From: VRUE01 sp963702575
GTDB lineage: Bacteria > Actinomycetota > Thermoleophilia > Solirubrobacterales > 70-9
Direction: 5' to 3'
Assembly (NCBI GenBank): GCA_963702575.1
Contig: CAVPCU010000008.1
Span: 1 to 64,000 of the forward strand
DNA length: 64,000 bases
Shown here: positions 62,728 through 64,000 of the stretch, piece by piece
Position numbering within the stretch: the stretch's first letter is position 1
How the letters are laid out: every line of letters begins with the position of its first letter
Notes under the pieces: model-generated
Seen by the model: the letters and a program-made list of their open reading frames with translations, nothing else
The model's database searches: none
What the model was told of the DNA's origin: nothing
Program-made: the position numbers and the translations under genes

Positions 62728-64000
62728 GTGACCGAGTCACGACAGGAGGGGCTGGATCTCCGCCACTGGGGACGACTGATCTGGCGCCGAAAGTGGCTGC
62801 TGCTCGCGATCGTCGTCGCGCTGCCGGCGGCCGTCTACCTCGCCGCCTCGCAGCTGCCCAAGACCTACCAGTCCAAAGCGACGATCGACGTACAGGCGAC
62901 CGCCGGCGCCTCGCCCCTGTCGTTCAGCCAGGTCAGCTCCAAAGCCTCGATCGCCGAGGCGCAGACGCTGATCAAGACCGCGCCGGTGACGCGGCGGGCG
63001 GCGCGGCTGCTCGGCCTGCCGCCGGCGGCCGGGCGGGGGCTGGCCGGCCACATCTCCGTGGCGCCGACCAACCCGGCGGAAAGCGACGGCAGCTTCCTCA
63101 ACATCACCGCCCAGGACTCCAACCCGGTGAGGGCCGCGGAAATCGCCAACGCCTTCGCCCAGGCGCTCGGGCAGGCTCGCATCGACGACCTCGATCCAGC
63201 AGATCGATCGCACGATCGCCGCCCTGCGCCACGAGGGCGCCTCTGGGGTCGGCGGCGAATCGGCCGCCAACGCGCTCGCCCTGCAGCTGCAGGAACTGCG
63301 CACCCTGCGGGCCGGACAGGGCGAAACGACCACGATCGTCGAAGCCGCGGTGCCGGTCGGGGCGCCGATCTCGCCGCAGACCGAAAAAGGACGCCGTCAT
63401 CGCCCTGATCCTCGCCCTGCTGATCGCCGCGGCGCTGGCGCCCCTGCTCGACCGGCTCGACCGCCGCATCCGCGAGCCCGGCGAGCTGGAGGAGCTGCTC
63501 GAGGCGCCGGTGCTGGCGACGATCCCCGACGACGCCTTCCCCGGCCACCCGCCCGGCGCCCACGTGCGCGAGTCCTTCCAGACGCTGCGCGCCAGCCTCA
63601 CCTACTTCAACGTCGACCGCTCGCTCGCGCAACCTGGTGGTCGCCAGCCCGATCCAGCAGGACGGCAAGACGACGGTCGCGATCAACCTGGCGCTCGCCT
63701 ACGCGCTCGACGAACGCGACGTGGTGCTGATCGACGGCGACATGCGCCGCCCCCAGGTGGCGGCCCGGCTGGGCAAGGAGGCGAGCGTCGGGCTCGAGTC
63801 GGTCCTGGTCGGCGCGAAGGCGCTGGAGGAGGCGTTCGTCTACGTCGACACCGGCGCCGGCCGCCTGCGCCTGCTGCCCGGCGTCGACGCCGCCGCCCAA
63901 CCCGGCCGTGCTGCTCGGCTCCCAGCGGATGCGCACCCTGATCGCCGAACTGACCGAGCAGGTCGACATGGTCGTGATCGACACCCCCGGCCTGCTCGCG
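62728..64000 (+). CDS. Wzz-like chain-length regulator fused to BY-kinase (frameshifted, runs off the end)
   Basis: N-terminal Wzz domain: WGRLIWRRKWLLLAIVVALP (first membrane helix), KTYQSKATIDVQATAGASPL and a periplasmic coiled region. The second membrane helix is DAVIALILALLIAAALAPLL. It is followed by a bacterial tyrosine-kinase domain with Walker A QQDGKTTVAINLALAYAL (about 63655), Walker A' DVVLIDGDMRRPQ and Walker B MVVIDTPGLLA at the window end. The frame shifts at about 63190, 63380, 63635 and 63898, and every piece matches the expected order, so sequence error is likely. It controls polymer length and export in the adjacent cluster. The Tyr-rich tail lies outside the window. Confidence 0.88.

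Overview
The window is one contig from a high-GC actinobacterium. The canonical rpmG-secE-nusG-rplK-rplA-rplJ-rplL-rpoB-rpoC order, actinobacterial-style sequences, GTG/TTG starts, apparently leaderless promoters, many paralogous TetR regulators and very large secreted NHL/bacterial-repeat proteins fit class Thermoleophilia (Solirubrobacterales-like). That placement is inference from family content, not from a marker comparison.

Layout. 0-10.1 kb (minus strand): the ribosomal/RNA-polymerase operon from rpmG to a 3'-truncated rpoC, with an apparent attenuator between rplL and rpoB. Several of these essential genes carry one-base frameshifts, which look like sequence errors. 10.1-16.3 kb: a VapBC pair, an acyl-CoA dehydrogenase, tRNA-Thr(GGT), a lipoprotein cyclophilin, a DUF4143-type AAA ATPase with an operator around its -10 box, a TetR regulator, remnants of a nucleotidyltransferase toxin module, a TetR ligand domain without its DNA-binding half, and a small coiled-coil membrane protein. 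16.4-34.3 kb: a four-gene operon on the minus strand, about 17.8 kb, encoding only secreted or surface proteins (502, 1551, 943 and about 2875 aa). Two of them share a 2.1-kb tract that is nearly identical at the DNA level, and the largest ends in about 15 cysteine-containing InlB-like repeats.

34.5-46.1 kb: an island of small modules. It holds a HicB with a deleted HicA, a second HicB-like protein, a tandem double-TetR protein, a 5'-truncated DUF429 gene, two VapBC pairs, a Phd/VapC pair, a nucleotidyltransferase toxin pair, and two more DUF4143 ATPases. Among these sit a His-rich secreted repeat protein, a glycoside-hydrolase-like secreted protein and a small anchored surface protein. 46.1-64 kb: a surface-polysaccharide cluster with an O-antigen-ligase/polymerase-like protein, three sulfotransferases, two methyltransferases, an MsbA-type ABC exporter, six glycosyltransferases, a hexapeptide acetyltransferase, a polytopic membrane protein, and a Wzz/BY-kinase that runs off the window end.

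Together the window suggests a cell that invests heavily in its surface (giant repeat proteins plus a probably sulfated and acetylated glycan), next to an accessory island of toxin-antitoxin-like and DUF4143 modules. Those modules share one promoter style: a TAnnnT box ending 6-11 bp before the start codon, often with inverted or direct repeats on it. That shared promoter style, the giant surface operon with its constant/variable paralogs, and the three DUF4143 loci are the most interesting signals. Frameshifts cluster in 1.8-9.4 kb, 43-46.7 kb and 63-64 kb and are absent from the 16-34 kb operon, so any pseudogene call based on one indel should be treated with caution.
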